The position numbers and the translations under genes were made by a program. Shown piece by piece: positions 1 to 8,745 of a stretch of 64,000 nt of DNA (positions are counted from its first letter, which is position 1; each line of letters starts with the position of its first letter). The notes beneath the pieces were generated by a model. The model ran no database searches and had not been told where the DNA came from. It saw only the letters and a program-made list of their open reading frames with translations. Source of the DNA: JAFKFH01 sp017307375 (lineage in GTDB: Bacteria; Pseudomonadota; Alphaproteobacteria; Ferrovibrionales; Ferrovibrionaceae); assembly GCA_965229335.1 (NCBI GenBank), contig OZ245874.1:3224001-3288000 (forward strand). Direction: 5' to 3'.

Positions 1-581
1 TCAAGGGCTTCTCCTGCGCCCAGAAGCTCGACAAGCTCGGCATGCGCGGTTCGAACACCGGTGAGTTGGTGTTCGAGGATTGCGAAGTGCCGGAAGAGAA
101 CGTGCTGGGCCAGGTCGGTCGTGGCGTGAACGTGCTGATGAGCGGCCTGGACTATGAGCGCGCCGTGCTGGCGGCCGGGCCGATCGGCATCATGCAGGCC
201 TGCCTCGACATCGTCGTGCCCTACATCCACGACCGCAAGCAGTTCGACCAGCCGATCGGCACCTTCCAGCTGATCCAGGGCAAGGTCGCCGACATGTACA
301 CCTCGCTCAACGCGTGCCGGGCCTATGTCTATGCGGTGGCGCGGGCCTGCGATGCCGGCAAGACCACGCGCAAGGACGCGGCCGGCGCCATTCTCTACGC
401 GGCCGAGAAGGCGACGCAGGTGGCCCTCGATGCCATTCAGATTCTCGGCGGCAACGGCTATATCAACGACTACGCGACCGGCCGGCTGCTGCGCGACGCG
501 AAGCTCTACGAGATCGGGGCGGGCACGTCGGAAATCCGCCGCATGCTGATCGGGCGAGAGATCTTCAACGAGACGGCGTGA
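1..581 (+). CDS. ivd: Isovaleryl-CoA dehydrogenase, C-terminal part (5' end outside window)
   Basis: The reading frame is open from base 3, so the gene starts upstream and only about 192 C-terminal residues are visible. The family oxidises isovaleryl-CoA to 3-methylcrotonyl-CoA in leucine breakdown, passing electrons to electron-transfer flavoprotein. The visible sequence has the isovaleryl-CoA dehydrogenase signatures KLGMRGSNT, GLDYERAVLA (whose Glu matches the catalytic base of this subfamily) and KLYEIGAGTSEIRR near the end; most other acyl-CoA dehydrogenases carry their catalytic Glu in that last segment instead. GGNGYINDY is the usual C-terminal flavin-contact segment. The next gene begins 4 bases downstream on the same strand. 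Other leucine-degradation genes are not visible and would have to lie upstream. A paralogous short-chain acyl-CoA dehydrogenase is the only realistic alternative. Confidence 0.9.
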   Translation, partial: KGFSCAQKLDKLGMRGSNTGELVFEDCEVPEENVLGQVGRGVNVLMSGLDYERAVLAAGPIGIMQACLDIVVPYIHDRKQFDQPIGTFQLIQGKVADMYTSLNACRAYVYAVARACDAGKTTRKDAAGAILYAAEKATQVALDAIQILGGNGYINDYATGRLLRDAKLYEIGAGTSEIRRMLIGREIFNETA

Positions 582-585
582 GATC

Positions 586-942
586 ATGACCGAACCGACG
601 ACGACCATCTGGCACAACCCGAATTGCTCCACCTCGCGCAAGGTGCTGGCGCGCCTGCGGGAAGCGGGGCACGAGGTTCGCGTCGTCGAGTATCTGAAGC
701 ACCCGCCGAACCGCGAGGCGATCACGGACGTGCTGCGGCTGGCCAATCTGCGGCCGCGCGATCTGTTGCGGCGCAAGCAGGCCGAGGTCAAGACCCTCGG
801 CCTCGATGCGCCCGATGTCGAAGCGTCGGCGATCCTGCAGGCGATGATCGACAATCCGGTGCTGATCGAGCGCCCGGTGGTGATGACCGCGCGCGGCGTG
901 CGGCTCTGCCGTCCGCCGGAGGTGGTCGAGGAGATCATCTGA
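586..942 (+). CDS. arsC: ArsC-family arsenate reductase-like protein
   Basis: 118 residues, the normal length for the glutaredoxin-dependent ArsC/YfgD family with a thioredoxin fold. The active-site loop HNPNCSTSR places the catalytic Cys at residue 14. The ERPVV segment matches the conserved arginine loop that binds arsenate in ArsC. The family transfers two electrons from glutathione and glutaredoxin to arsenate, giving arsenite. The loop has Cys-Ser-Thr-Ser rather than the Cys-Gly-Thr-Ser of plasmid ArsC, and no arsenite pump or ArsR-type metal sensor is next to it, so true arsenate reduction is an inference and a general thiol-redox role (as for YfgD) is possible. It starts 4 bases after the dehydrogenase stop, so the two are probably cotranscribed. 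Confidence 0.75.
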   Translation: MTEPTTTIWHNPNCSTSRKVLARLREAGHEVRVVEYLKHPPNREAITDVLRLANLRPRDLLRRKQAEVKTLGLDAPDVEASAILQAMIDNPVLIERPVVMTARGVRLCRPPEVVEEII

Positions 943-1009
943 AGGCTTGATTGCGGGGCGGTTCGGGCTACCTAATGCGGGCCAGCCGCCCAAGCTTCAG
1001 GAGCCTGCA

Positions 1010-1408
1010 ATGCCCGCCCCCTTCCGCCTGCTGCATACGATGATCCGGGTGATGGATCTCGACAAGTCGCTCGACTTCTATACCCGCCATCTCGGCATGA
1101 CGCTGATCCGCAAGAACGACTATCCGTCGGGCGAGTTTACCCTCGCTTTCGTGGGCTACGGTGACGAGGCCGACCAGGCGGTGATCGAACTCACCCACAA
1201 TTGGGGCCGCACCGAGCCCTATGAGATCGGCACCGCGTTCGGTCATCTCGCCATCGGCGTGCCCGACATCTACGGCACCTGCGAGAAGCTGGCGGCGGAG
1301 GGCGTCAAGATCCCGCGTCCGCCAGGGCCGATGAAGCATGGCGGTTCGGTGATCGCCTTCGTCGAGGATCCGGACGGCTATAAGATCGAACTGATCCAGC
1401 GGTCGTGA
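1010..1408 (+). CDS. gloA: Lactoylglutathione lyase (glyoxalase I)
   Basis: 132 residues, typical of bacterial glyoxalase I. The enzyme isomerises the hemithioacetal of methylglyoxal and glutathione to S-lactoylglutathione, for methylglyoxal detoxification in the cytoplasm. All four metal ligands of the family are visible: His9 (LLHTMIRV), Glu60 (VIELTHNWG), His79 (FGHLAIGV) and Glu127 (YKIELIQ); the short form without extra loops suggests the nickel-type class. I chose the ATG at 1010, preceded by CAGGAG about 7 bases upstream, over an in-frame start at 947 whose N-terminal addition does not look like the family. It follows arsC by 67 bases and its stop overlaps a possible GTG start of the next gene. 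Confidence 0.93.
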   Translation: MPAPFRLLHTMIRVMDLDKSLDFYTRHLGMTLIRKNDYPSGEFTLAFVGYGDEADQAVIELTHNWGRTEPYEIGTAFGHLAIGVPDIYGTCEKLAAEGVKIPRPPGPMKHGGSVIAFVEDPDGYKIELIQRS

Positions 1409-2022
1409 ACGCGATGCGCCGGACCGTCGTCTTCGATCTCGGTGGCGTGCTGATCGACTGGAACCCGCGTCATCTCTACGGCAAGCTGATCGCCGACGAG
1501 GCGGCGCGCGAACATTTCCTCACCGAGGTCTGCCCGCCCTCGTGGAACGTCGCCCAGGACGGCGGCCGGCCCTGGTCCGACGCCATTGCCGAGGCGATCG
1601 CCCGCCATCCGGACAAGGCCGAGTGGATCCGCGCCTATCGCGAACGCTGGCGCGAGATGCTGAACGGCGTCATCGAGGATACGCTCGGCATTCTCGCGCA
1701 GTTGCGGGCCGATGGCGTGCGGCTGCTGGCCCTGACCAACTGGTCGGCGGAGACCTTCGTCGAGGCGCGCGAGCTGTTTCCGTTCCTGTCGTGGTTCGAG
1801 GGCATCGTCGTTTCCGGCGAGGAAAAAATGCTCAAGCCGCATCGCGAGATCTTCGAACTCCTGGCCAGCCGCCACGACGTGGTGCCGGCGGAAGCCGTGT
1901 TCATCGACGATTCGGCCGCCAACTGTGCCGGCGCCCGTGCCGTCGGCTTCGACGCGATCCACTATCAGGGTTCGGCGCAACTGGCCGACGAGCTTCGCGT
2001 CCGCGGTTTCCTGGGCGGCTGA
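1405..2022 (+). CDS. HAD-superfamily hydrolase (YihX-like phosphatase)
   Basis: About 205 residues. HAD motif I is VVFDLGGVLID with the nucleophilic Asp; the usual second Asp is replaced by Gly, as in the YihX subgroup of sugar-phosphate phosphatases. Motif II is LALTNWSAETF, motif III the Lys in EKMLKPHREIF, and motif IV AVFIDDSAANC. A helical cap sits between motifs I and II (subclass IA). The substrate cannot be read from the sequence; YihX relatives act on glucose-1-phosphate. The start is uncertain: GTG at 1405 overlaps the gloA stop codon (GTGA), while ATG at 1414 would remove only three residues and gives a more typical N-terminus. Either way it is tightly coupled to gloA. It ends 39 bases before the convergent Bug-family gene. 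Confidence 0.82.
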   Translation: MNAMRRTVVFDLGGVLIDWNPRHLYGKLIADEAAREHFLTEVCPPSWNVAQDGGRPWSDAIAEAIARHPDKAEWIRAYRERWREMLNGVIEDTLGILAQLRADGVRLLALTNWSAETFVEARELFPFLSWFEGIVVSGEEKMLKPHREIFELLASRHDVVPAEAVFIDDSAANCAGARAVGFDAIHYQGSAQLADELRVRGFLGG

Positions 2023-2061
2023 CCGGGCCAGCAGGCTGATGCCGGTCGGCGCGAAGCAGGA

Positions 2062-3027
2062 TCAGTCTTCGGGCTTGTAACCCGATGCCTTGATGACCGG
2101 GTCCCACCTAGCCCGGTCGTCGTTCATCTGACGGGCCAGGTCGGCCGGGCTGCCGCCTGCCGGATCGATGCCGAGGGCAGTCAGGCGGGCGGTTACCTCC
2201 GGCTGTCGCAGGACGCCGGCGATTGCCTGGTTGAGGCGGCTGACGACGGCGTCCGGGGTCTTGGCGGGGGCGAATATGCCGAACCAGCCGGTGCCCGCAA
2301 TATCCTTGAAACCAAGTTCGATGAAGGTCGGGACGTCAGGCGTCAGCGGCGAGCGGGTGGTCCCGGAAGTGCCCAGCACGGCAATCTTGCCGGCCTTGTG
2401 CAGTTCGACGAAGTCCGCCAGCGTGTCGATCCCGGCCGGCACCTGCCCGGCGACGAGATCGGTATTGAGCGGGGATCCGCCGCGATAGGGCACCGCCGTG
2501 TACGTCAGGTTCAGGGCGCGGGCCAGCATCACGCCGAAGAAATGCGGCAGGCTGCCGGTTGCGGGAATTCCATAGGTTGCCTTGCCCGGGTTGCCCTTCA
2601 GGAAGGTCGTGTATTCGGCAAAGGTCTTGGCCCCGGTGGCCGGGCCGGTGGCCAGGGCCAGCTGGAAATCGCCGAGCTTGATGACCGGTGCGAAGTCTGT
2701 GGCCGGATCGTATTTGAGGTTGGCGTAGGTCAGCGGCGCGATGACGGCGACGGCGATATTGCCGACCATCAGCACGCTGCCGTCCGCGGGTGCCGTCTTG
2801 AACTGCTCGGCCGCCAGCCGCCCGCCCGCGCCCGGCTTGTTTTCCACCGTCACCGTCGCGTTCAGCGGATCCTTCAGCCGGTCAGCCAGCAGGCGCGCCA
2901 GAATATCGGCCGATCCGCCCGGTGGATAGCCGACCATCAGCTTGACCGGTCCCTTGCTGTCCTGCGCCGCAGCCGGCACCGCCAGTGCCAGCAGGGCAGC
3001 CAGGCCGCCGGCGATCGCCTTCAACAT
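2062..3027 (-). CDS. Bug/TctC-family tricarboxylate transporter substrate-binding protein (orphan)
   Basis: 321 residues with a clear Sec signal peptide (Met-Leu-Lys followed by a hydrophobic stretch ending in VPAAAQ, cleavage around residue 21). The mature part has the Bug-family marks: VGYPPGGSADILARLLADRL near the start, VENKPGAGG, the ATG-like central domain and VPTFIELGF. These periplasmic proteins bind carboxylates or other small organic ligands for TctAB membrane partners or for signalling. The start at 3027 is supported by AAGGGAA about 7 bases upstream; a longer in-frame start at 3099 would put an implausible Arg-rich segment before the signal peptide. No TctA or TctB membrane gene is adjacent, so it is an orphan binding protein, a common situation for this family; its ligand is unknown. 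Confidence 0.88.
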   Translation of the reverse strand: MLKAIAGGLAALLALAVPAAAQDSKGPVKLMVGYPPGGSADILARLLADRLKDPLNATVTVENKPGAGGRLAAEQFKTAPADGSVLMVGNIAVAVIAPLTYANLKYDPATDFAPVIKLGDFQLALATGPATGAKTFAEYTTFLKGNPGKATYGIPATGSLPHFFGVMLARALNLTYTAVPYRGGSPLNTDLVAGQVPAGIDTLADFVELHKAGKIAVLGTSGTTRSPLTPDVPTFIELGFKDIAGTGWFGIFAPAKTPDAVVSRLNQAIAGVLRQPEVTARLTALGIDPAGGSPADLARQMNDDRARWDPVIKASGYKPED

Positions 3028-3215
3028 CCGATTTCCCTTTTCTCCGCGCTGCCGCCGCAACGCACGACCGGCGGTGCGGTTCGACACAGATGCCAGCAAA
3101 CCGGCATAGATCGCAAGCCGCGGAAAGCCCCGTCGGCGTCACGCTACCGTGCGCGAGCGAGGAACCTCGCCCGCAGTCGCCGTCTGGTATCGCCGAAAGG
3201 AGAAAGGGGGATCGT

Positions 3216-3422
3216 TCAGCCGATCAGCCACTTGGCGGCGACAAGGCCGCAGGCCAGCAGGATGGCGGGCAGCACGTAGTTGCCCAGCCGCCGGGACAGT
3301 GGCGCCCGGTTGTCGTTGGCCGGAAACCGGGCCACCACCGGCCGGATCGGATGGTGGCCCTGGATCGCGAAACCCGAACGCTGGCGTCGCAGGGAAGGTG
3401 GAAGTTTGGCTAGACTGGCCAT
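3216..3422 (-). CDS. Small single-pass membrane protein, unknown function
   Basis: 68 residues: a basic, Pro-rich N-terminal half with the segment RFPANDNRAPLSRR, then one hydrophobic segment (about residues 48-65, YVLPAILLACGLVAAKW). The predicted topology is a cytoplasmic basic tail plus one C-terminal membrane anchor. The start ATG at 3422 is preceded on the minus strand by GGGGAGGA about 9 bases upstream, a good ribosome site. It lies downstream of gltA on the same strand, separated by 92 bases, and could be read from the gltA transcript. I do not recognise the family. The strong ribosome site and the sensible membrane segment argue that it is real, but a chance frame cannot be excluded. 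Confidence 0.55.
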   Translation of the reverse strand: MASLAKLPPSLRRQRSGFAIQGHHPIRPVVARFPANDNRAPLSRRLGNYVLPAILLACGLVAAKWLIG

Positions 3423-3514
3423 GGCCCTCGTTTCCTCCCCGTTGGCGCCTTGTGCGTTCGTTGCTCGTCTTGTTACCTATCTATATAGCCTGAATCCGGC
3501 TCAACGCCAACGGC

Positions 3515-4816
3515 TCAACCGCGCTTCTGCAACGGCTGATACGGACGGCGGGTCGCACCGGTGTAGAGCTGGCGGGGGCGACCGATCTTCTGCGACGGAT
3601 CCTGGATCATTTCCTGCCACTGGGCGATCCAGCCGACGGTCCGGGCCACCGCGAACAGCACGGTGAACATCGAGGTCGGGAAGCCCATCGCCTTGAGAAT
3701 GATGCCCGAGTAGAAGTCGACGTTCGGGTACAGCTTCTTCTCGATGAAGTACGGATCCTCGAGCGCGACGCGCTCCAGTTCCATGGCGAGCTTGAGCAGC
3801 GGCTCGTTCTTCAGGCCCAGCTCATCGAGGACTTCGTGGCAGGTCTGGCGCATGACCTTGGCGCGCGGGTCGTAGTTCTTGTAGACCCGGTGGCCGAAGC
3901 CCATCAGGCGCACGCCCGAGTTCTTGTCCTTAACCTTGGCGATGAACTCGGGGACCTTGTCGGCGGTGCCGATTTCCTCGAGCATGTGCAGCACGGCTTC
4001 GTTGGCGCCGCCATGGGACGGGCCCCACAGGCAGGCGATGCCCGCCGCGATGCAGGCGAACGGATTGGCGCCCGACGACCCGGCCAGACGGACGGTCGAG
4101 GTCGAGGCGTTCTGCTCGTGATCGGCATGCAGCATGAAGATCCGGTCCATGGCCTTGGCCAGGATCGGATTGACCTTGTAGGGCTCGCAGGGCACGCCGA
4201 AGGTCATCTGCAGGAAGTTCTCGGCATAGCCGAGGTGGTTCTGCGGGAACACGAACGGCTGGCCGATCGAGTACTTGTAGGCCATCGCCGCGATCGTCGG
4301 CAGCTTGGCGATCAGGCGGTAGCTGGCGACCATCCGCTCGTGCGGATCATGGATGTTGAGCGAGTCATGGTAGAAGGCCGACAGCGCGCCGACCACGCCG
4401 CACATCACCGCCATCGGATGGGCGTCGCGGCGGAAGCCGCGGAAGAAGAACTCGATCTGCTGGTGGACCATGGTGTGGAGCGTGATGTCACGCTCGAACT
4501 TCACCTTCTGCTCGCGGTTCGGCAACTCGCCGTTCAGCAGCAGGTAGCAGACTTCCATGAAGTCGCTCTGCTCGGCCAGTTCGGCAATGTCGTAACCGCG
4601 ATAGAGCAGCACGCCCTCGTCGCCGTCGATATAGGTGATCTTGCTTTCGCAGCTGGCGGTCGAGGTGAAGCCGGGATCGTAGGTGAAGTGGCCGGTCTCG
4701 GCATACAGCTTGCGGATGTCGATGACGGCAGGGCCAACCGTACCCTCCTGGACCGGCAATTCGATCGTCTTGCCCGACGCCTTGTCGGTCAGCGTCACGG
4801 TATTGGCTGTGCTCAT
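3515..4816 (-). CDS. gltA: Citrate synthase, type II (hexameric form)
   Basis: 433 residues, the size of the NADH-sensitive type II enzyme. It condenses acetyl-CoA with oxaloacetate to citrate, the entry step of the TCA cycle. The catalytic residues are visible: the His in GPSHGGANEA, the His in GFGHRVYKNYDPRA and the Asp in YPNVDFYSG (equivalent to E. coli His264, His305 and Asp362), plus the LHADHEQNASTSTVR segment. The start at 4816 is supported by GAAGGGA 8 bases upstream; the in-frame ATG at 4825 would lie on top of that site. It lies downstream of gltX on the same strand with a 279-base gap, large enough for its own promoter. The neighbourhood gltA-gltX-comEC is a common alphaproteobacterial order. 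Confidence 0.97.
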   Translation of the reverse strand: MSTANTVTLTDKASGKTIELPVQEGTVGPAVIDIRKLYAETGHFTYDPGFTSTASCESKITYIDGDEGVLLYRGYDIAELAEQSDFMEVCYLLLNGELPNREQKVKFERDITLHTMVHQQIEFFFRGFRRDAHPMAVMCGVVGALSAFYHDSLNIHDPHERMVASYRLIAKLPTIAAMAYKYSIGQPFVFPQNHLGYAENFLQMTFGVPCEPYKVNPILAKAMDRIFMLHADHEQNASTSTVRLAGSSGANPFACIAAGIACLWGPSHGGANEAVLHMLEEIGTADKVPEFIAKVKDKNSGVRLMGFGHRVYKNYDPRAKVMRQTCHEVLDELGLKNEPLLKLAMELERVALEDPYFIEKKLYPNVDFYSGIILKAMGFPTSMFTVLFAVARTVGWIAQWQEMIQDPSQKIGRPRQLYTGATRRPYQPLQKRG

Positions 4817-5095
4817 GAGTGACATCCCTTCAGATCGCATAAAACGCTGCCAGCCCTAGGCGCGGGCGCCTGACGCTGGATTCCGCGGCGCAGTATAGCC
4901 AAGGTCGCGGCGCTGGGAAGCAATGGAATCTGTTGATCGCCCGTCACGACATTTCATTGCCCGAATCGGCGGCCCAGCAGCATATCTGCGCCGCCGGCCG
5001 TGCCGGGTTCCGCTACCGTCCGGTAGTCAAACTGTTTGTCGGTCTTGCCGGGCGCGATATTGCGGTCGCGAAGGCGTTCTGCGGCCGGTCGCCGC
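4817..5095 (-). promoter_or_regulatory. gltA upstream region, possible -10 element
   Basis: This 279-base stretch between gltX and gltA has no convincing gene. On the minus strand a TATACT hexamer (plus-strand positions 4892-4897) preceded by TTGGC could be the -10 of a gltA promoter about 75 bases upstream of the start codon; no good -35 lies at the right distance. There is no obvious riboswitch or strong terminator. The promoter call is weak. Confidence 0.25.
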
Positions 5096-6496
5096 TCAGG
5101 CGGCGACGTCGCCGAGCCGTGCCAGGCTTTCCTCGCGTCCCAGCACCGCCAGCACGTCGAAGATTGGCGGCGAGGTGGTGCGGCCGGTCAGCGCTGCGCG
5201 CAGGGGCTGGGCGACCTGGCCAAGCTTGACGGCTTCCGCGGTGGCGAACTCCCGCACCGCGGCCTCGGTCGCGGCGGCAGTCCATTCGGGCAGGGCCGAA
5301 AGCCGGGGGATCAGCTTGCCGATCACGGCCCGGGCGGCTTCGGTCAGCTGGCCTGCCGCCTTCTCGTCGAACCCGAGCGGGCGGGCGGCGGTGATGTACC
5401 GGGCGTTGTCGGCCAGTTCGACCAGGGTCTTGGCCCGCTCCTTCAGGCCCGGCATCGCCGCGGTCAGCATCGCGGTCTCGACGGGGTTCAGGTCCCGGCC
5501 GGTCAGCTTTGCCAGGAACGGGGCGGCGGCCTGGGCCAGCGCCGCATCGGCGGTCTGGCGCATGTACTGGCCGTTCAGGTTGTCCAGCTTGGCGAAATCC
5601 AGGCGCGACGGTGCCCGGCCGATATTTTCCAGATTGAACCACTCGATCGCCTGGGCGGTCGGGATGAACTCGTCGTCGCCATGGCTCCAGCCCAGCCGCA
5701 GCAGGTAGTTCCGCATCGCCTCGGGCAGATAGCCCATGTCGCGATAGGCTTCGACGCCGAGCGCGCCGTGGCGCTTGGACAGCTTGGCGCCGTCGGGGCC
5801 ATGGATCAGCGGCACATGGGCAAAGATCGGCACGGCGAAGCCGGCGGCCTGATACAGCAGCGTCTGGCGCGCGGCATTGGTCAGGTGGTCGTCGCCGCGG
5901 ATGACATGGGTGACCGCCATGTCGTGGTCGTCGACGACGACGGACAGCATGTAGGTCGGTGTGCCGTCGGCCCGCAGCAGCACCATGTCGTCGAGCTGTT
6001 CGTTGGCGATGACGACATCGCCCTGAACCAGATCCTTGATCACCGTCTGGCCCTCGCGCGGCGCCTTGAGCCGGATCACCGGCTTGACGCCCGCCGGCGC
6101 TTCCGACGCGTCGCGGTCGCGCCAGCGGCCGTCATAGCGCGGCTGGCGGCCGGCCGCGAGCGCGTCCGCCCGCATCTGTTCCAGTTCCTCGGGCGTGCAG
6201 TAGCAGTGATAGGCATTGCCCTCGGCCAGCAGCCGGTGCGCCACCTCGGCGTGGCGTGGCGCGCGGGAAAACTGGAACGTGACCTCGCCGTCGTGGTCGA
6301 GGCCAAGCCATTGCAACCCTTCGAAGATCGCCTGGATCGCGCCCTCGGTCGAGCGCGCGCGGTCGGTATCCTCGATGCGCAAGAGGAACGTGCCGCCGTG
6401 GCGCCGGGCGAACAGCCAGTTGAACAGCGCGGTGCGAGCCCCTCCGATATGGAGGTAGCCGGTGGGCGAGGGGGCGAAGCGGGTGACGATGCTCAT
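5096..6496 (-). CDS. gltX: Glutamyl-tRNA synthetase
   Basis: 466 residues, normal for bacterial class I GluRS. It charges tRNA-Glu (and in many alphaproteobacteria also tRNA-Gln, later amidated by GatCAB; this is inference here). The first ATP motif is RFAPSPTGYLHIGGARTALFN (HIGH class), the second is KLSKRHG (KMSKS class), and the anticodon-binding helical C-terminal half follows from about residue 320. The start at 6496 gives the classical MSIVTRFAPSPTG beginning; an in-frame upstream start at 6589 would add a low-complexity Arg-rich leader. It is divergent from comEC with a 107-base gap, so both promoters must lie there. Confidence 0.96.
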   Translation of the reverse strand: MSIVTRFAPSPTGYLHIGGARTALFNWLFARRHGGTFLLRIEDTDRARSTEGAIQAIFEGLQWLGLDHDGEVTFQFSRAPRHAEVAHRLLAEGNAYHCYCTPEELEQMRADALAAGRQPRYDGRWRDRDASEAPAGVKPVIRLKAPREGQTVIKDLVQGDVVIANEQLDDMVLLRADGTPTYMLSVVVDDHDMAVTHVIRGDDHLTNAARQTLLYQAAGFAVPIFAHVPLIHGPDGAKLSKRHGALGVEAYRDMGYLPEAMRNYLLRLGWSHGDDEFIPTAQAIEWFNLENIGRAPSRLDFAKLDNLNGQYMRQTADAALAQAAAPFLAKLTGRDLNPVETAMLTAAMPGLKERAKTLVELADNARYITAARPLGFDEKAAGQLTEAARAVIGKLIPRLSALPEWTAAATEAAVREFATAEAVKLGQVAQPLRAALTGRTTSPPIFDVLAVLGREESLARLGDVAA

Positions 6497-6603
6497 GGCT
6501 CTGCGCGTAGCATGCCGCGCCGCGCCGCTCAAGCCCGGCACAACCGGCGCGTTGCCGGTTTGGTCCCGCAGACGCCGTTGACGGGCCATGCCAAGCTCGA
6601 TCC

Positions 6604-8745
6604 ATGCGGCTCACCCCGTGGCAGCGCCTGCGTCTGACGATCGGAGCGGTCGCGCCGCCCGCCTGGGCGGGCGCGCTCGGCGCCTTGCTGCTGGCCGAGC
6701 GCGACCGTTGGGTGCTCTGGGCGCCCGCCGCGCTGGGCCTCGGCATCGGCCTCTATTTCGCCGTGCCGTGGGAGCCGGGCCTGCCGTTTGCCGGCGGGTT
6801 GTGCGGATGTGGTCTTCTCCTGCTGGCCGGCGCCTGGCGCTGGTGGCCGGCGGCGGTGGTTGCCTCCGGCCTCGCGCTGGTCGCGCTCGGCTTCGCGCTG
6901 GCGACCTGGCGCACCGACCGCGTGGCGGCGCCGGTGCTGCAGAAGCGGGTGGTCGGCGAGATCACAGGGCGGGTGACGGCGGTCGACACCCGCGACAGCG
7001 GTGCCGAACGGGTGACGCTCGACCGGGTGGGCGTCGCCGGGCTGGCGCCCGAAGCCACGCCGGAAAAGATCCGCGTGACCCTGCGCGCCAGCGACCCGGC
7101 GGTGGCGATCGGCAGCCGGATCGCCGTCCGTGCCAACATCGCGCCGCCGCCCGAACCGGTGATGCCCGGCGCCTATGATTTTGCCCGTTTCGCCTGGTAC
7201 CAGCAGATCGGGGCGGTCGGCTTCGCCCTCGGCCCGTCGCGCGACTTGCCGCCCGAGGCGGCGGCAGGACTGGTCGAAGGCTGGAAGCTCGGCTTCGCCG
7301 ATTTCCGGCACGGGATCACCGCCCGGATCGTCGAAGCCGTGCCCGGCGATGCCGGCGCCGTGGCGGCCGCACTGATCACCGGCGAGCGTTCCGGTATCAG
7401 CCGGGAGATGGAGGATGCCTACCAGGCCTCGGGCCTGGCCCATATTCTGTCGGTCTCGGGGCTGCATATCGCGATCGTCTCGGCATTGCTGTTCTTCCTG
7501 GTTCGTGGCGGCCTGGCGCTGTTCGAGCGGGTGGCGCTGCGCCATCCGACGAAGAAATGGGCGGCCGCCGCTGCGATCGCAGGAACATTTGCCTATACGC
7601 TGATTGCCGGCTGGCAGGTGGCGGCCGTCCGTTCGTTCCTGATGTCGGCGCTGGTGCTGCTGGCGATCATCCTGGATCGCAATGCCCTGTCGATGCGGAC
7701 GGTGGCCTGGGCCGCGCTGGCGCTGCTGCTGGCCGCGCCGGAAGTGCTGCTCGACGCGTCGTTCCAGATGTCGTTCTCGGCGGTGGTGGCGCTGATCGCG
7801 GCCTACGAGGCGACGAATCCCTTCGACTGGGCAAAAGGGCGGCCGGGCCGGCTCGTCATCGTCTTCGTCGGCGGCATCGGACTGACCACGCTGATCGCGG
7901 GCTTCGCCTCCGCGGCGTTCGCCGCCTACCATTTCAATCGCTTCGTCGACTATGGCCTCGTCGCCAACCTGCTGGCCACGCCGCTGAGCAACTTCTGGAT
8001 CATGCCCTTTGCGGTGCTGGCAATGCTGCTGATGCCGTTCGGGCTGGAGGCGCTGGCGCTGGTGCCGATGGGCTGGGGGATCGAGGTGATGAACGGCATC
8101 GCCGAACTGGTCGCCGGCCTGCCCGGCGCCGTGCAACTGGTGCCGGCGATGCCGCAATGGGCGATGCTGGCGATCGCCGGCGGCGGGCTGTGGCTGTGCA
8201 TCTGGCAGCGCGGCTGGCGCTGGCTCGGCGTTCTGCCGATCCTGGCGGGCTGCATCGCCCCATGGCTGACGCCGGGCCCGGACCTGCTGGTCGACGGCGA
8301 GGCGCGCCTGATCGCGGTGCGTACCAATGACGGCTTCATGCTGTCGAACCGCCGCGCTGCCGGCGGCATGGTCGCAGAGACCTGGGCAAGGCGTCTGGCC
8401 GAGGATCAGTGGCGCGACTGGCCCGGCCCCGGCGGCACCAGCCTGGACGGGCAATTGCGGTGCGAGAAGGACGGCTGCCTGTGGCGCCACGATGGCCTCA
8501 AGGTCGCCCTCGTGCGCAAGGCCGAGGCGCTGGCCGAGGCCTGCGCCGCGTCCGACATCGTGGTTTCGTCGGAGCCGGTGCGCGGCCGCTGCCGCAGCCC
8601 GCGCCTCGTCATCGACCGCTTCGACGTCTGGCGCCGCGGCGCCCACACGATCCGCTTCCACGACGACGGCCGCTTCACCGTTGCTACCGTCGCCGGCGAG
8701 CGCGGGCAGCGGCCTTGGGTTCGACGGCGTGGCCGCGCCGGCTGA
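6604..8745 (+). CDS. comEC: ComEC/Rec2-family DNA-uptake channel protein
   Basis: 713 residues, multi-spanning inner-membrane protein. The N-terminus has several hydrophobic segments, followed by a DUF4131-like soluble domain (about residues 100-215) and the competence domain with the diagnostic LAHILSVSGLHIAIV (about residue 285) and further helices to about residue 560. The family moves single-stranded DNA across the inner membrane during transformation. The C-terminal region (about 560-713) is short and contains no metal-binding His/Asp motif of the beta-lactamase-like nuclease domain, as is common in alphaproteobacterial homologues. Whether the cell is naturally competent cannot be judged: no other competence gene is in view. 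It ends exactly at the base before the stop codon of the convergent HPt-like gene. Confidence 0.88.
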   Translation: MRLTPWQRLRLTIGAVAPPAWAGALGALLLAERDRWVLWAPAALGLGIGLYFAVPWEPGLPFAGGLCGCGLLLLAGAWRWWPAAVVASGLALVALGFALATWRTDRVAAPVLQKRVVGEITGRVTAVDTRDSGAERVTLDRVGVAGLAPEATPEKIRVTLRASDPAVAIGSRIAVRANIAPPPEPVMPGAYDFARFAWYQQIGAVGFALGPSRDLPPEAAAGLVEGWKLGFADFRHGITARIVEAVPGDAGAVAAALITGERSGISREMEDAYQASGLAHILSVSGLHIAIVSALLFFLVRGGLALFERVALRHPTKKWAAAAAIAGTFAYTLIAGWQVAAVRSFLMSALVLLAIILDRNALSMRTVAWAALALLLAAPEVLLDASFQMSFSAVVALIAAYEATNPFDWAKGRPGRLVIVFVGGIGLTTLIAGFASAAFAAYHFNRFVDYGLVANLLATPLSNFWIMPFAVLAMLLMPFGLEALALVPMGWGIEVMNGIAELVAGLPGAVQLVPAMPQWAMLAIAGGGLWLCIWQRGWRWLGVLPILAGCIAPWLTPGPDLLVDGEARLIAVRTNDGFMLSNRRAAGGMVAETWARRLAEDQWRDWPGPGGTSLDGQLRCEKDGCLWRHDGLKVALVRKAEALAEACAASDIVVSSEPVRGRCRSPRLVIDRFDVWRRGAHTIRFHDDGRFTVATVAGERGQRPWVRRRGRAG

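Noticed and set aside
586..2022. Arsenic resistance operon
   Set aside because: Only the ArsC-like gene is present; neighbours are glyoxalase I and a HAD hydrolase, with no arsB/acr3 or metal-type arsR. The ArsR protein at 27.6 kb lacks the metal motif.
5036..6637. 533-codon open frame on the plus strand opposite gltX
   Set aside because: It is the antisense of gltX; the high G+C content leaves stop codons rare on the opposite strand. It has Arg/Gly/Ala-rich composition and no recognisable domain.
6529..8661. 710-codon open frame on the minus strand opposite comEC
   Set aside because: Shadow frame of comEC rich in Arg, Gln, His and Pro; no start signal, domain or hydrophobic pattern.
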